NCBI GenBank assembly: GCA_003223775.1
Contig: QHWK01000022.1
Span: forward strand, 1-8,782
Direction of reading: 5' to 3'
DNA length: 8,782 bases
Source: Acidobacteriota bacterium
Lineage (GTDB): Bacteria; Acidobacteriota; Vicinamibacteria; Vicinamibacterales; CAVVIG01
Shown here: one piece after another, positions 1-7,200 of the stretch
Numbering within the stretch: position 1 is the first letter of the stretch
Layout: each line of letters starts with the position of its first letter
The notes under the pieces: model-generated
The model's input: only the letters and a program-made list of their open reading frames with translations
Told to the model about the DNA's origin: nothing
The model's database searches: none
Position numbers and translations under genes: made by a program

Positions 1-333
1 GCCTGCGGCCTTCAGGTTGCGATACATCAACGCCGTCTCGTCTCTCGACGGCAGGAACCAGCCGCGCACACCGTTCACCTCGAGGTTTGCGCACACGTCG
101 GCGGCCACGCCGCGTTCGGTGCACGCGCGCAGGATGTCCGTCGTGTTCTGTCTGCCGGTCCCGACTGCCGTCCCTCGCGCGCCTGGAATCGCTCGCCGGA
201 AACATCCCCATCTGGCGCCGGCGCTCTGGTCGAAGGGCGCCGCTTCGAGATAGCGCCAGCCGTCCGAGGCGGCGTTCGGGTTTTCGTAGAAGATGAAACC
301 GCCGGCTGGGCCGACGTCGCCGATCTCGTATCC
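1..333 (-). other. DUF1566/Lcl-like C-terminal domain fused to GH127 (partial)
   Basis: Codons about 619-729 follow directly after the conserved end of GH127, in the same frame. The segment carries the motif series seen in DUF1566/Lcl-like domains of secreted bacterial proteins: GDVGPAGGFIFY, DGWRYLEAAP, a WGC near 660, AVGTGRQNTTDIL, a Cys-containing stretch, then VNGVRGWFLPSRDE and LMY. The domain is cut by the window edge. In secreted proteins it is usually regarded as an adhesion or binding module, so here it may hold the enzyme on a surface or glycan. That function is inference; the sequence resemblance is from memory of the family pattern. Confidence 0.65.
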
Positions 334-2187
334 GGCCGTTGAGACCCAGAGGGTCATCTCGCCCACGCCGCGATTCGCCCACAGGTAATACGGGACGAGC
401 GACACCGGCTTCGCGGCCGCCGAGGGATTGGTCAGGCTCGTTGCTTCCGCACGAACCACGGTCACGCCGCCGTCGAGCTTCGCGTCGACTGCGGGCTTCA
501 GCGGAAGCGCGGGATCGATCCGGAGATCCAGGGCGCGTCCGCCCTCGACGTCCGGCCATTCCAGGCAGTACACGATTGCGCCTCGTTCGACCGCCGCTCT
601 GCGTCGATCCTGTGTCACTCGTCGATCGGCAACCACTCTCCTGGTCTCGATGGGCAGGTCGACGCGAACCACGTCTCCGTCCCTCCACTCGCGGTCGAGC
701 GACACGTATCCCATGTCGTCCGGGACGGCACCGACGTTCCTGCCGTTGACCTCGATCGCGACGGCTCTGTCGCTCCGCTCGACGTACGCGTACAACGAGC
801 CGGGCACCGGACGATTCCGCGCCCAGCCCGGAATGCGCAGCTTGATCGTGCCCCTGACGGGTTCGGCCGCCGACACGGACAGCCGCGACGTGCCGCCCCA
901 CGGCATGTCGCTCTCGATCGAGAGTGCGAGCCGCTGTCCGCCAAACTGAAAAGATGTCGCGCTCGACACGTAGAGGTTCACGTACACGGCATCGTTCGGA
1001 TCCTGCGCATAGATGAAGCCCGGCATCGACGCGAGAAACCGAACGAGATTTGGCGGACAGCACTCGAGCGAGGCGCGCGCCCACCGCACGTCGCGCCCGT
1101 CGCCGGCGCTCGCGAGGCGATTCACATAGAAGAAGCGATTCCCCGTCGTCGAGACGCCGGCGACGCCGTTGTTGTAGATGCCGCGTTCCAGCACATCGAT
1201 GTACTTCGCGTCGCCGGTCGCCATGAACAGGCGATGGTTCAATGTGACGAACATCAGCACGGCGCACGTCTCCGCGTAGGCGGAAATATTCGGCAGCGAA
1301 TACGGCTCGCCAAATCCTTCGTTGCCGGTCGAGCCGACGCCGCCGGTGATGTACATCTTCCGCTCGACGATATCGGTCCACATCCGGCGTGCCGCGTCGA
1401 CGTAGGCCGAAAGCCCCGTCAGTACGCCCACGTCAACGAGCGACACCATCAGCGACGTGCCGTTCACGGCGTGACCGACGGCTTCGCTCTGCTGCAGCAC
1501 CGGTTTGTACGATTGATTGTGCCGGCTCCGGTTCACGGAGTTGTCCAGCCCGCGGATATCGAGGTAGTGCTTCGCCAGATCGAGGTGCTTCTTGTCGTGT
1601 GTAGCGCGATACAGCTGCACGCAGTTGATCGCGTCGCGCTCGCCTCCGGAAAATGGCGGGTCGTGTGCGACGAACTCGCCGTACAGCCGTTCTGCGGCTG
1701 CCGTCGCCTTTGAGAGAAGGTCCGTCTTCCGTGTCGTGCTGTAGTAGGTTGCCGCGACCTCGAAGCCGCTGTTCCCTTTCCATGTCTCCTGGTTCAATTG
1801 CGCGAGACGCGCATCGACAATCGACTGGAGCTGGGGATTCGGGTGCGTCTTCAGCGACAGGATGGCCGCTTCGAGCACGTTGCCGTTCAGCCCTCGTGGC
1901 GTCTCGGTCAGCTTCTGGACTTCGAAAGGAATCGTGACCTCCGCGTTGGTGTCGATTCGGCGCTTCCAGAAACGGTCGCGGATCGTGACCTCGAAGTACG
2001 GCTTCGGACGAATCGGATAGTCGGCGATTGGTGAATACGCCGCATCGGAAATCCGCGGCACCCGACCTTGGATGGAAGCGTTGGCTTGTCCGCCGGCGTC
2101 GGCACGTATCGTCGCCCTGGCCGCGGCGATCGCGCCAGCCGCGACCGGAGCCGCCTTCAGGAAATCCCGCCGAGGAATCTTAGGCAT
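1..2187 (-). CDS. Tat-exported GH127-family beta-L-arabinofuranosidase with an extra C-terminal DUF1566/Lcl-like domain (C-terminus off the window)
   Basis: The frame is open for 729 codons from the ATG at 2187 to the left edge, with no stop. Residues 1-25 form a twin-arginine leader (PRRDFLK at 5-11, then an Ala-rich stretch), which fixes the start. SD-like GAAGG lies only 1 nt before the ATG, so translation may be coupled to the gene ending 17 bp upstream. Residues about 62-615 match GH127 (formerly DUF1680). YAETC supplies Glu306 and Cys308, and LECCPPN supplies Cys376-Cys377. These correspond to the Zn-binding Glu338, Cys340, Cys418 and nucleophile Cys417 of the characterised enzyme HypBA1. 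Glu290 lies 16 residues before Glu306, as the acid/base Glu322 does in HypBA1. PYYLWANRGVGEM at 599-611 is the usual C-terminal family signature. Residues about 619-729 are an additional domain (GDVGPAGGFIFY, GWRYLEAAP, AVGTGRQNT, GWFLPSRDE) resembling DUF1566/Lcl. Predicted role: retaining release of beta-L-arabinofuranose outside the cytoplasm. The family and catalytic residues are well supported; the substrate is inferred. Confidence 0.9.
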   Translation of the reverse strand, partial: MPKIPRRDFLKAAPVAAGAIAAARATIRADAGGQANASIQGRVPRISDAAYSPIADYPIRPKPYFEVTIRDRFWKRRIDTNAEVTIPFEVQKLTETPRGLNGNVLEAAILSLKTHPNPQLQSIVDARLAQLNQETWKGNSGFEVAATYYSTTRKTDLLSKATAAAERLYGEFVAHDPPFSGGERDAINCVQLYRATHDKKHLDLAKHYLDIRGLDNSVNRSRHNQSYKPVLQQSEAVGHAVNGTSLMVSLVDVGVLTGLSAYVDAARRMWTDIVERKMYITGGVGSTGNEGFGEPYSLPNISAYAETCAVLMFVTLNHRLFMATGDAKYIDVLERGIYNNGVAGVSTTGNRFFYVNRLASAGDGRDVRWARASLECCPPNLVRFLASMPGFIYAQDPNDAVYVNLYVSSATSFQFGGQRLALSIESDMPWGGTSRLSVSAAEPVRGTIKLRIPGWARNRPVPGSLYAYVERSDRAVAIEVNGRNVGAVPDDMGYVSLDREWRDGDVVRVDLPIETRRVVADRRVTQDRRRAAVERGAIVYCLEWPDVEGGRALDLRIDPALPLKPAVDAKLDGGVTVVRAEATSLTNPSAAAKPVSLVPYYLWANRGVGEMTLWVSTAGYEIGDVGPAGGFIFYENPNAASDGWRYLEAAPFDQSAGARWGCFRRAIPGARGTAVGTGRQNTTDILRACTERGVAADVCANLEVNGVRGWFLPSRDETALMYRNLKAAG
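619..2004 (-). other. Domain limits: GH127 catalytic module within the arabinofuranosidase gene
   Basis: This sub-feature marks codons about 62-523, the all-helical barrel and the first part of the beta-sandwich; the remaining sandwich continues to about codon 615. The key catalytic codons are at 1318-1320 (Glu290), 1270-1272 (Glu306), 1264-1266 (Cys308), 1060-1062 (Cys376) and 1057-1059 (Cys377). The first half is compact: the segment that in many family members carries a DGYL motif is missing between ARLAQLNQE and GFEVAATYY. The proposed catalytic set is complete, so the enzyme should be active despite the shorter barrel. Boundaries are approximate. Confidence 0.6.
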
Positions 2188-2204
2188 ACCTTCTCTTGTC
2201 CTCG

Positions 2205-4031
2205 TTACCTGCCGCAGCCGGGCAGTCCGAAGGCGCCGATCTTCGTTGAGTACGTTTCGGAGCCCTTTGCGAGATAGTCGCCGACATACCAGATCGTGCA
2301 GTCGTCGCTCGGATCCATCGCGGTCTGCGTGTAGTCCTCCCATCGCAGCGCGTTCTGCGACGCCTCTCCCTCGACGAGGATCGCCTCGCGCAGCGTGAGA
2401 AGGCCTGGCGGATCGTTCGCGAGCCGTCCCGCAAGGCGCTGGCCGGGAAAGTTCGGTGTTCCGCCGAACGAGTAGCCGATCGCGATGTTCCCGGCGCGAT
2501 CGATCGCCGGGCTCGCCATCCAGCGGAAGTACCGGTCGGGCGCGTACGTGCCCTGCTGGTACCGGCTGACGGAGCGCTGTTTGTCGATCCGGAACTCGTA
2601 CCATCGGACGCCGCCCGCGCCCGCGGCCGTGTTGACGGAGTGCACGGCGACGAGCGACTCCTGATCGCCGATTCGGCGATACACGAGCCGCGACATGATC
2701 TTGTCGCCTTGCGAGTCGAGCCGCCGATCGACTCCCGGTTGCGGAACGCAGTTGGACAACTGGCCGTCGCACAGGTAGTGATACGGCGCGACGCTGATTT
2801 TCTCCGGCCCGGCGGCCCTGGTATTGGCCGGATTCTTCCAGTCGACGTGGAACTGCCATGCGTCGATGGATTCGGCTTCGAAAATCCGATCCAGCTGCGT
2901 TCCGCCGGCCGCCATCATGACGTTCGGCGCGCCCGCCGGCGGAAGAGATGTCCCGTCGATGTCGGCGTTGTTCAGGAAGTTGACGTTCTCGATGACGAGG
3001 CACTGTTCGGCCGCCGGTTCGCCTTTCAGCATCCTCGTGCGATCGACGACGCAGGCGTGCTTCTGGGTGGCAATGGTGTCGGAAATCCTGTTGTCGCTGG
3101 TGCTCGTCGCGACGTAGTACCCGTCGGGCCAGATTGACGGTCGCGGGTAGTCCGGAAACAACGGACGCAGGAATTCATAGCGGTAATAGCTGCCGAGTGG
3201 ATCCGGACCGGTGCTCACGGCATAACACATCGAATACGCCCCTTGTGGCGCGTTGTCGCCGCGCGGTCCGCCGCGGCCCGTCGGCGCCGGCACGTCAGGT
3301 ATGGCCTGAGGCTGGAACAACGGAACCGCGGGACCAGGTTGTCCTGGCCGTCCGGGCAGGCTGAGATACGCGCGCTCGCCACCTGTCCATCCTGCCGGCT
3401 GATCCGGCCGAATCGGACCACGGCCGAAGATCGGCATGACGATGAGCCACCGATCGGCAATCTGGTCGTAGCGCACGACCGCGTCGCCGTTGTTTCGCGT
3501 CTCGCATTGAGGGCCGAAACCCCTGAACACGTTGTTGGTCGGGACCGGGCCGTACAGAACCTTTCCGGTCGCCTCGAACTGTTTGCCCCGCTTGGTGAAG
3601 ATCGCCATGCGCGAGTTCACCGTCTGCACGATGTGATTCGGCCCGACCGCGAGGCTGTTGTCCGACGGGTTACGCAGCATCGCCGTGCCTTGCGGCCCGA
3701 CGAAGCCGCCGCCGAGACCGTCGAAGCTCGTGACCAGAGTCGCCGGGGCCCGTGCGCCGGAACTGGTCTGCTCGATCGCGGCGGATCCGGCCGGCGCGGT
3801 GATCGCGGGAATGCTCGCAGGCGGCGACTGCGTCGACGCAAACGTCGAGACGACGAGTAGAGCCACGGCTGCATGCGGACGTGACCGCCGAGCGCGCGCC
3901 TCGAGCCGCGCGCCGCCCGTGTGGTAGTGCGCCTGGCGATCCGGCATCATCGGCTCGTCGATCGCGTGCCGCCGAACTCGGCGGTGCCCACCTGTCAACG
4001 TGATGGCGAACCGTGCAGGGACGCGGTTCAT
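2205..4031 (-). CDS. Secreted protein of unknown function, acidobacterial beta-propeller-like family
   Basis: From the ATG at 4031 this encodes 608 residues. That start is chosen because GAGG lies 6 nt upstream (4038-4041). An in-frame ATG at 3950 (581 aa) gives a more normal signal peptide but has no ribosome binding site, and one at 4058 is also possible. The only hydrophobic segment is AAVALLVVSTFA (about 54-65), followed by a Ser/Pro/Ala-rich linker, which implies export. The rest lacks a named domain that I recognise. It shows the pattern of a large secreted family I associate with Acidobacteria: NSLAVGPNHIVQTVN (about 125-139), MSRLVYR (446-452), GVRWYEFR (474-481), QQGTYAPDRYFRWM (492-505), GNIAIGYS (514-521) and DDCTIWYVGDYL (576-587). 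The repeated beta-strand character suggests a propeller. A Pro/Gly-rich insert occupies about 224-264, and eight Cys may form disulfides. It is the first gene of the minus-strand operon with GH127. No catalytic motif was recognised. Confidence 0.85.
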   Translation of the reverse strand: MNRVPARFAITLTGGHRRVRRHAIDEPMMPDRQAHYHTGGARLEARARRSRPHAAVALLVVSTFASTQSPPASIPAITAPAGSAAIEQTSSGARAPATLVTSFDGLGGGFVGPQGTAMLRNPSDNSLAVGPNHIVQTVNSRMAIFTKRGKQFEATGKVLYGPVPTNNVFRGFGPQCETRNNGDAVVRYDQIADRWLIVMPIFGRGPIRPDQPAGWTGGERAYLSLPGRPGQPGPAVPLFQPQAIPDVPAPTGRGGPRGDNAPQGAYSMCYAVSTGPDPLGSYYRYEFLRPLFPDYPRPSIWPDGYYVATSTSDNRISDTIATQKHACVVDRTRMLKGEPAAEQCLVIENVNFLNNADIDGTSLPPAGAPNVMMAAGGTQLDRIFEAESIDAWQFHVDWKNPANTRAAGPEKISVAPYHYLCDGQLSNCVPQPGVDRRLDSQGDKIMSRLVYRRIGDQESLVAVHSVNTAAGAGGVRWYEFRIDKQRSVSRYQQGTYAPDRYFRWMASPAIDRAGNIAIGYSFGGTPNFPGQRLAGRLANDPPGLLTLREAILVEGEASQNALRWEDYTQTAMDPSDDCTIWYVGDYLAKGSETYSTKIGAFGLPGCGR

Positions 4032-4035
4032 GTCA

Positions 4036-4041
4036 CACCTC
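4036..4041 (-). promoter_or_regulatory. Ribosome binding site for the 4031 start
   Basis: On the minus strand this reads GAGGTG, with the GAGG core 6 nt before the ATG at 4031. It is the best Shine-Dalgarno match near any of the candidate starts and is the reason for choosing 4031 over 4058 or 3950. Confidence 0.6.
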
Positions 4042-4075
4042 ATTTCACGCGACATCACGATCCGCGGCGATGCTT

Positions 4076-4094
4076 ATCGGACTGATTGTCCGAT
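4076..4094. promoter_or_regulatory. Perfect 7-bp inverted repeat, candidate operator of the minus-strand operon
   Basis: ATCGGAC, a 5-bp spacer TGATT, then GTCCGAT. The dyad sits 45 bp upstream of the 4031 start and in the middle of the divergent control region, so a dimeric regulator bound here could act on the minus-strand transcript. A weak -10-like GATAAG reads leftward at its left arm (4073-4078). No regulator gene is present in the window. The repeat is directly visible; its function is inferred. Confidence 0.5.
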
Positions 4095-4152
4095 CGCGAA
4101 CACATTTTTCCTGTCGCTTCACAACCGCGATCGCTTGTGTGCGGTGAGTTCG

Positions 4153-4181
4153 TTGACGCGCGAGATCCACGGTGTTATACC
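4153..4181 (+). promoter_or_regulatory. Sigma-70-like promoter of the TonB-dependent receptor gene
   Basis: TTGACG (4153-4158) and TATACC (4176-4181) are separated by exactly 17 bp. The -35 matches the consensus at five of six positions and the -10 at four. Transcription would start near 4188, leaving a leader of about 55 nt before the ATG at 4243. The -10 element lies inside the inverted repeat at 4168-4184. Confidence 0.55.
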
Positions 4182-4184
4182 GTG
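4168..4184. promoter_or_regulatory. Perfect 6-bp inverted repeat overlapping the -10 box, candidate repressor operator
   Basis: CACGGT, spacer GTTAT, ACCGTG. The dyad covers the whole -10 element of the rightward promoter, so a bound dimer would be expected to block polymerase. The size and shape would suit a winged-helix repressor such as GntR type, but the family cannot be told from the site alone. Confidence 0.5.
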
Positions 4185-4231
4185 CTCGACAACATTCGAT
4201 GTCTGTGCGATGCGCGCTGGGGTCGCGCGGT

Positions 4232-4236
4232 GGAGG
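4232..4236 (+). promoter_or_regulatory. Ribosome binding site fixing the receptor start
   Basis: GGAGG lies 6 nt upstream of the ATG at 4243. It sets the start well inside a longer open frame that extends back to 4000, and the protein from 4243 begins directly with a signal peptide. Confidence 0.8.
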
Positions 4237-4242
4237 CGAACG

Positions 4243-7113
4243 ATGGCTCGAGCCTGGACGACACCCCTGGTCGGCGCGTGGCTTTGCTGTTTCACCCTCG
4301 GTGGGGTCTTCCTTCGTCCGGTCCTCGCGCAAGGAACCGGCCAGATCGAAGGAGTCGTCCGCGACGAACAGCGCCTGGTGCTTCCCGGAGTCGCGCTGTC
4401 GCTGCGAAATGCCGACAGCGGCGTCACGCGGACGGTCGTCAGCGAATCCGACGGCCGGTATGTGTTTCCGGCGTTGCTGCCGGGACGGTACGTCCTCCGC
4501 ACCGATGTGTCCGGTTTCGCGCCGCAGGAACTACGCGATGTCGTGATCACGATCGGGCTGGAGCTGAGGCACGATTTCACGCTGAAGCTTCAGGCGGTGG
4601 CGGAAACGGTTACGGTCAGCGCCGAAGCGCCGCTCGTCGACGCCACGAAGGCCGAAGTGGCCGGCATCGTCACGCGGCAGCAGATCGAGACGCTGCCGAT
4701 CAACTCGCGGCAGTATTTGTCGCTGGCGCTGCTCATGCCCGGCACGACGGTCGACGCGACCCGATCGTTTTTTTCCACCGTGAATGTCGGCGGCTCGATG
4801 ACCTTCAACGGCACCGGCAACGTCGTGGACGGCACGATCAACAACTGGGTCGAGGACGGCGAGCCGCGACAGGACCTGCCGGAAGATGCGGTGGAGGAAT
4901 TCAAAGTCACCAACGCGCTCCCCAAGGCGGAATTCGGCCTTGCGACGGGCGGCGTCGTCCAGGTGGTGACGAAGTCGGGCGGCAACCGCGTCCGCGGCGA
5001 TGCGTTTGAATATTTTCGCGACAAATCGCTCAACGCGCAGGGCGTCTTCGAAGCGACCAAGCCTGCGTATCGCCGCAACCAGTTCGGCGGCAGCGTCGGC
5101 GGGCCGATTGTCGCCGATCGGATGCATTACTACGGTGCGTTCGAGCGCACGGCGATTGACGAGTTCTACACCGTCACCGCGCCGGCCAGCTTCTACTCGG
5201 CGGTCGACGGCACCTTTCCGAAACCGACGACGCGCAACCTGTACTTCGGGCGCGCCGATTGGCAGTTGACGAATGCCCACAATGCGTTCGTCCGTTATCT
5301 TCAGGAAGACGAGTTGACGCTGTGCGTGAACTGCGGCGGCACGACGGCCGCCACGGCCAGCTTCGACCAGAGCGTGCCCCGGCAATCGCTGGCTGCGGGC
5401 CACACGTGGATCCGTGGCGCCCGGCAATTGAACGAGGTCCGTTTCCAGTATGCGCATGCCGCGTTTTACGGCTACCCGTCCGGCACGACGTTGTTCACCG
5501 ATATCGGCCAGTTCCCGGCCGAGCGGACCGACCGCCAGACGCGCGCGTACGCGTTTCCGTCGCTCACCTACGGCAGCAGTTACGACGACGCCAGCCCGGA
5601 GAGCCGGTGGGAATTCAGCGACACCTATACCGTGCATCTCTCGAAACACGACTTGAGGTTCGGCGGCGAGTACGATCACAACCACTACAAGGTGGACGAT
5701 GCCATCGGGTTGATCAAAGGCACGTACACGTTCGCCCAGGACCAGGCCTTCAACCCCAACGATCCGTCGTCGATCGCGAACCTGAAGAATCCGATCCTGT
5801 TCACCGCAACGAGCGCGCCGGTCACGACGATCGATCCCTCGCGGTACTACGTAGCGTTCGCGCAGGACGACTGGCGGGTCATGCCGCGTCTGACGCTGAA
5901 TCTTGGTCTGCGGTGGGAGTATCTGTGGGGGCCGTCGAACGAGGGGCTGGATCCGAACGACTTTCCGGTCACGCTGCCGTATGTGAACGTCTCACAACGA
6001 GGCCATCGAACCAACGTCGGTCCACGCACCGGATTCGCCTGGGATGTGAACGGCAGCGGCAGGACGGTCGTGCGTGGCGGCTGGGGCATGTACTACGGGC
6101 ACATTCGAACGCTCGCCGCAATCGAGGAGTATCGGAACTTTCACCGCTTGAGCATCACCATCTCGAACCCGGCGTATCCCGATCCGTATCAGGGTCAGAA
6201 TCCGGCCAGCTTCATCGTGTCGTCGAACGCGCCGAACGTCACGATTGCCGACAACGACATGCGGCAGCCGGTGGCGCAGCAGGCGAGCGTCGGCATCTCG
6301 CGCAATCTCGGTGGCGACTTCGCGGTCCATGCCGACGTGCTCTACAACCATACGCAAGACGATTACAAGACGCTGAACGTGAACTTCGCCAACTCGGCGA
6401 CCGGCCTCACCGCCCTTGGCACGCCGCCGCTGTCGGCCTTCGGCCGGATCGATCGCGTCCAGCCGACCTCAGACCTGACGATGCGCCAGATGTACGTGAA
6501 GCTGGAGAAGCGCTACAGCCATCGGTATCAGTACATGGCGTATTACGCCTACACGAACAGCCGGGACAACGCGCCGATGGCGCGCTACATCGATGCGTTC
6601 ACATCGTACGATGTCGGATCGTCGAACGGCGAGCGGCGCCACGCCGTCGTCGCGAGCGGATCCTTCCTGCTGCCGGCCAGCGTGACGCTCGGCGTCGTCT
6701 GGACCGCCCGCTCGCCGCTGCCGTGGTCGGCGACGGCGGGGCGAGATCTCAATCGAGACGGATTCAACACCGATCTGGTCGCCGGGACCACGCGCAATTC
6801 CGGCAATCGCGATCTGAATCTGACCGCGGTGAACGCGTGGCGGGCGGTGAACGGTCTCGCGCCGGTCAGCGAGTCTCAGATCGATACGTCCCGGATCAAT
6901 ATCATGGACGCGCGCGTGAGCAAGGCGTTCACCTTCGGCAGCGGTCGAAAGATCGAGCTCCTCGCCCAAGCCTTCAACCTGCTGAACGCGAAAAACCTGC
7001 AGGCGCAATTCGGAAGCGGCCGCGTCGGCAACTCCCTGTCTCCGGTGTTCGGGACGATCGTGAGCGCTCGGCCGAACTTCCAGGGCGAGATCGCTCTGCG
7101 CACGACGTTCTGA
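4243..7113 (+). CDS. Oar-like TonB-dependent outer-membrane receptor with carboxypeptidase-regulatory-like N-terminal domain
   Basis: The product is 956 residues from the ATG at 4243, chosen for GGAGG 6 nt upstream and an immediate signal peptide (hydrophobic LVGAWLCCFTLGGVFL, likely cleavage after VLA at 27-29). Residues about 33-115 form a CarboxypepD_reg-like Ig fold (GQIEGVV, LPGVALSLRN, GRYVFPALLPGRYVLR). ETVTVSAEAP at 121-130 may serve as a TonB box. The plug follows to about 245 (RQQIETLPINSRQ, EFKVTNALPKAEFG, GGVVQVVTKSGGN), then a long beta-barrel. Late landmarks are a Ca-site-like loop DLNRDGFNTD at 835-844, FNLLNAKN, and a terminal Phe typical of outer-membrane barrels. The mature protein has only two Cys, the CVNC at 361-364. 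It probably imports an oligosaccharide or other ligand using TonB energy. Divergence from the glycosidase operon suggests a glycan-derived ligand, but the substrate is not shown by the sequence. No SusD partner follows. Confidence 0.93.
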   Translation: MARAWTTPLVGAWLCCFTLGGVFLRPVLAQGTGQIEGVVRDEQRLVLPGVALSLRNADSGVTRTVVSESDGRYVFPALLPGRYVLRTDVSGFAPQELRDVVITIGLELRHDFTLKLQAVAETVTVSAEAPLVDATKAEVAGIVTRQQIETLPINSRQYLSLALLMPGTTVDATRSFFSTVNVGGSMTFNGTGNVVDGTINNWVEDGEPRQDLPEDAVEEFKVTNALPKAEFGLATGGVVQVVTKSGGNRVRGDAFEYFRDKSLNAQGVFEATKPAYRRNQFGGSVGGPIVADRMHYYGAFERTAIDEFYTVTAPASFYSAVDGTFPKPTTRNLYFGRADWQLTNAHNAFVRYLQEDELTLCVNCGGTTAATASFDQSVPRQSLAAGHTWIRGARQLNEVRFQYAHAAFYGYPSGTTLFTDIGQFPAERTDRQTRAYAFPSLTYGSSYDDASPESRWEFSDTYTVHLSKHDLRFGGEYDHNHYKVDDAIGLIKGTYTFAQDQAFNPNDPSSIANLKNPILFTATSAPVTTIDPSRYYVAFAQDDWRVMPRLTLNLGLRWEYLWGPSNEGLDPNDFPVTLPYVNVSQRGHRTNVGPRTGFAWDVNGSGRTVVRGGWGMYYGHIRTLAAIEEYRNFHRLSITISNPAYPDPYQGQNPASFIVSSNAPNVTIADNDMRQPVAQQASVGISRNLGGDFAVHADVLYNHTQDDYKTLNVNFANSATGLTALGTPPLSAFGRIDRVQPTSDLTMRQMYVKLEKRYSHRYQYMAYYAYTNSRDNAPMARYIDAFTSYDVGSSNGERRHAVVASGSFLLPASVTLGVVWTARSPLPWSATAGRDLNRDGFNTDLVAGTTRNSGNRDLNLTAVNAWRAVNGLAPVSESQIDTSRINIMDARVSKAFTFGSGRKIELLAQAFNLLNAKNLQAQFGSGRVGNSLSPVFGTIVSARPNFQGEIALRTTF

Positions 7114-7200
7114 ATTAGCCCTTTTCGGCGGAAACGTCGCACTGAGTGAATGAGCAGCCGGAATACCCCGCGCTGATCCAAACGAAGGACTCAAACGCTC
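7114..7200 (+). other. Intergenic spacer between receptor and globin
   Basis: These 87 bp hold no convincing terminator and no clear promoter. The only recognisable element is GAAGGA at 7184-7189, a weak ribosome binding site for the globin. Readthrough from the receptor transcript is plausible. Confidence 0.5.

Noticed and set aside
428..949. Plus-strand frames within the GH127 region
   Set aside because: Ser/Arg/Thr-rich shadow sequence opposite the GH127 frame, whose catalytic motifs are intact.
4000..4242. Upstream extension of the receptor frame starting at 4000
   Set aside because: The extension overlaps the divergent gene and its control region, has no ribosome binding site, and would bury the signal peptide. 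The ATG at 4243 has GGAGG and an immediate leader.
4531..5685. Long antisense open frame (384 codons) under the receptor gene
   Set aside because: It is an Arg/Val/Gly-rich product with no recognisable motif, opposite a strongly supported gene; high GC content commonly leaves such frames open.
5259..7118. 619-codon plus-strand frame overlapping the receptor in another phase
   Set aside because: Extreme Arg/His/Ser composition and no motifs. The receptor frame carries the plug, barrel and terminal Phe signatures.
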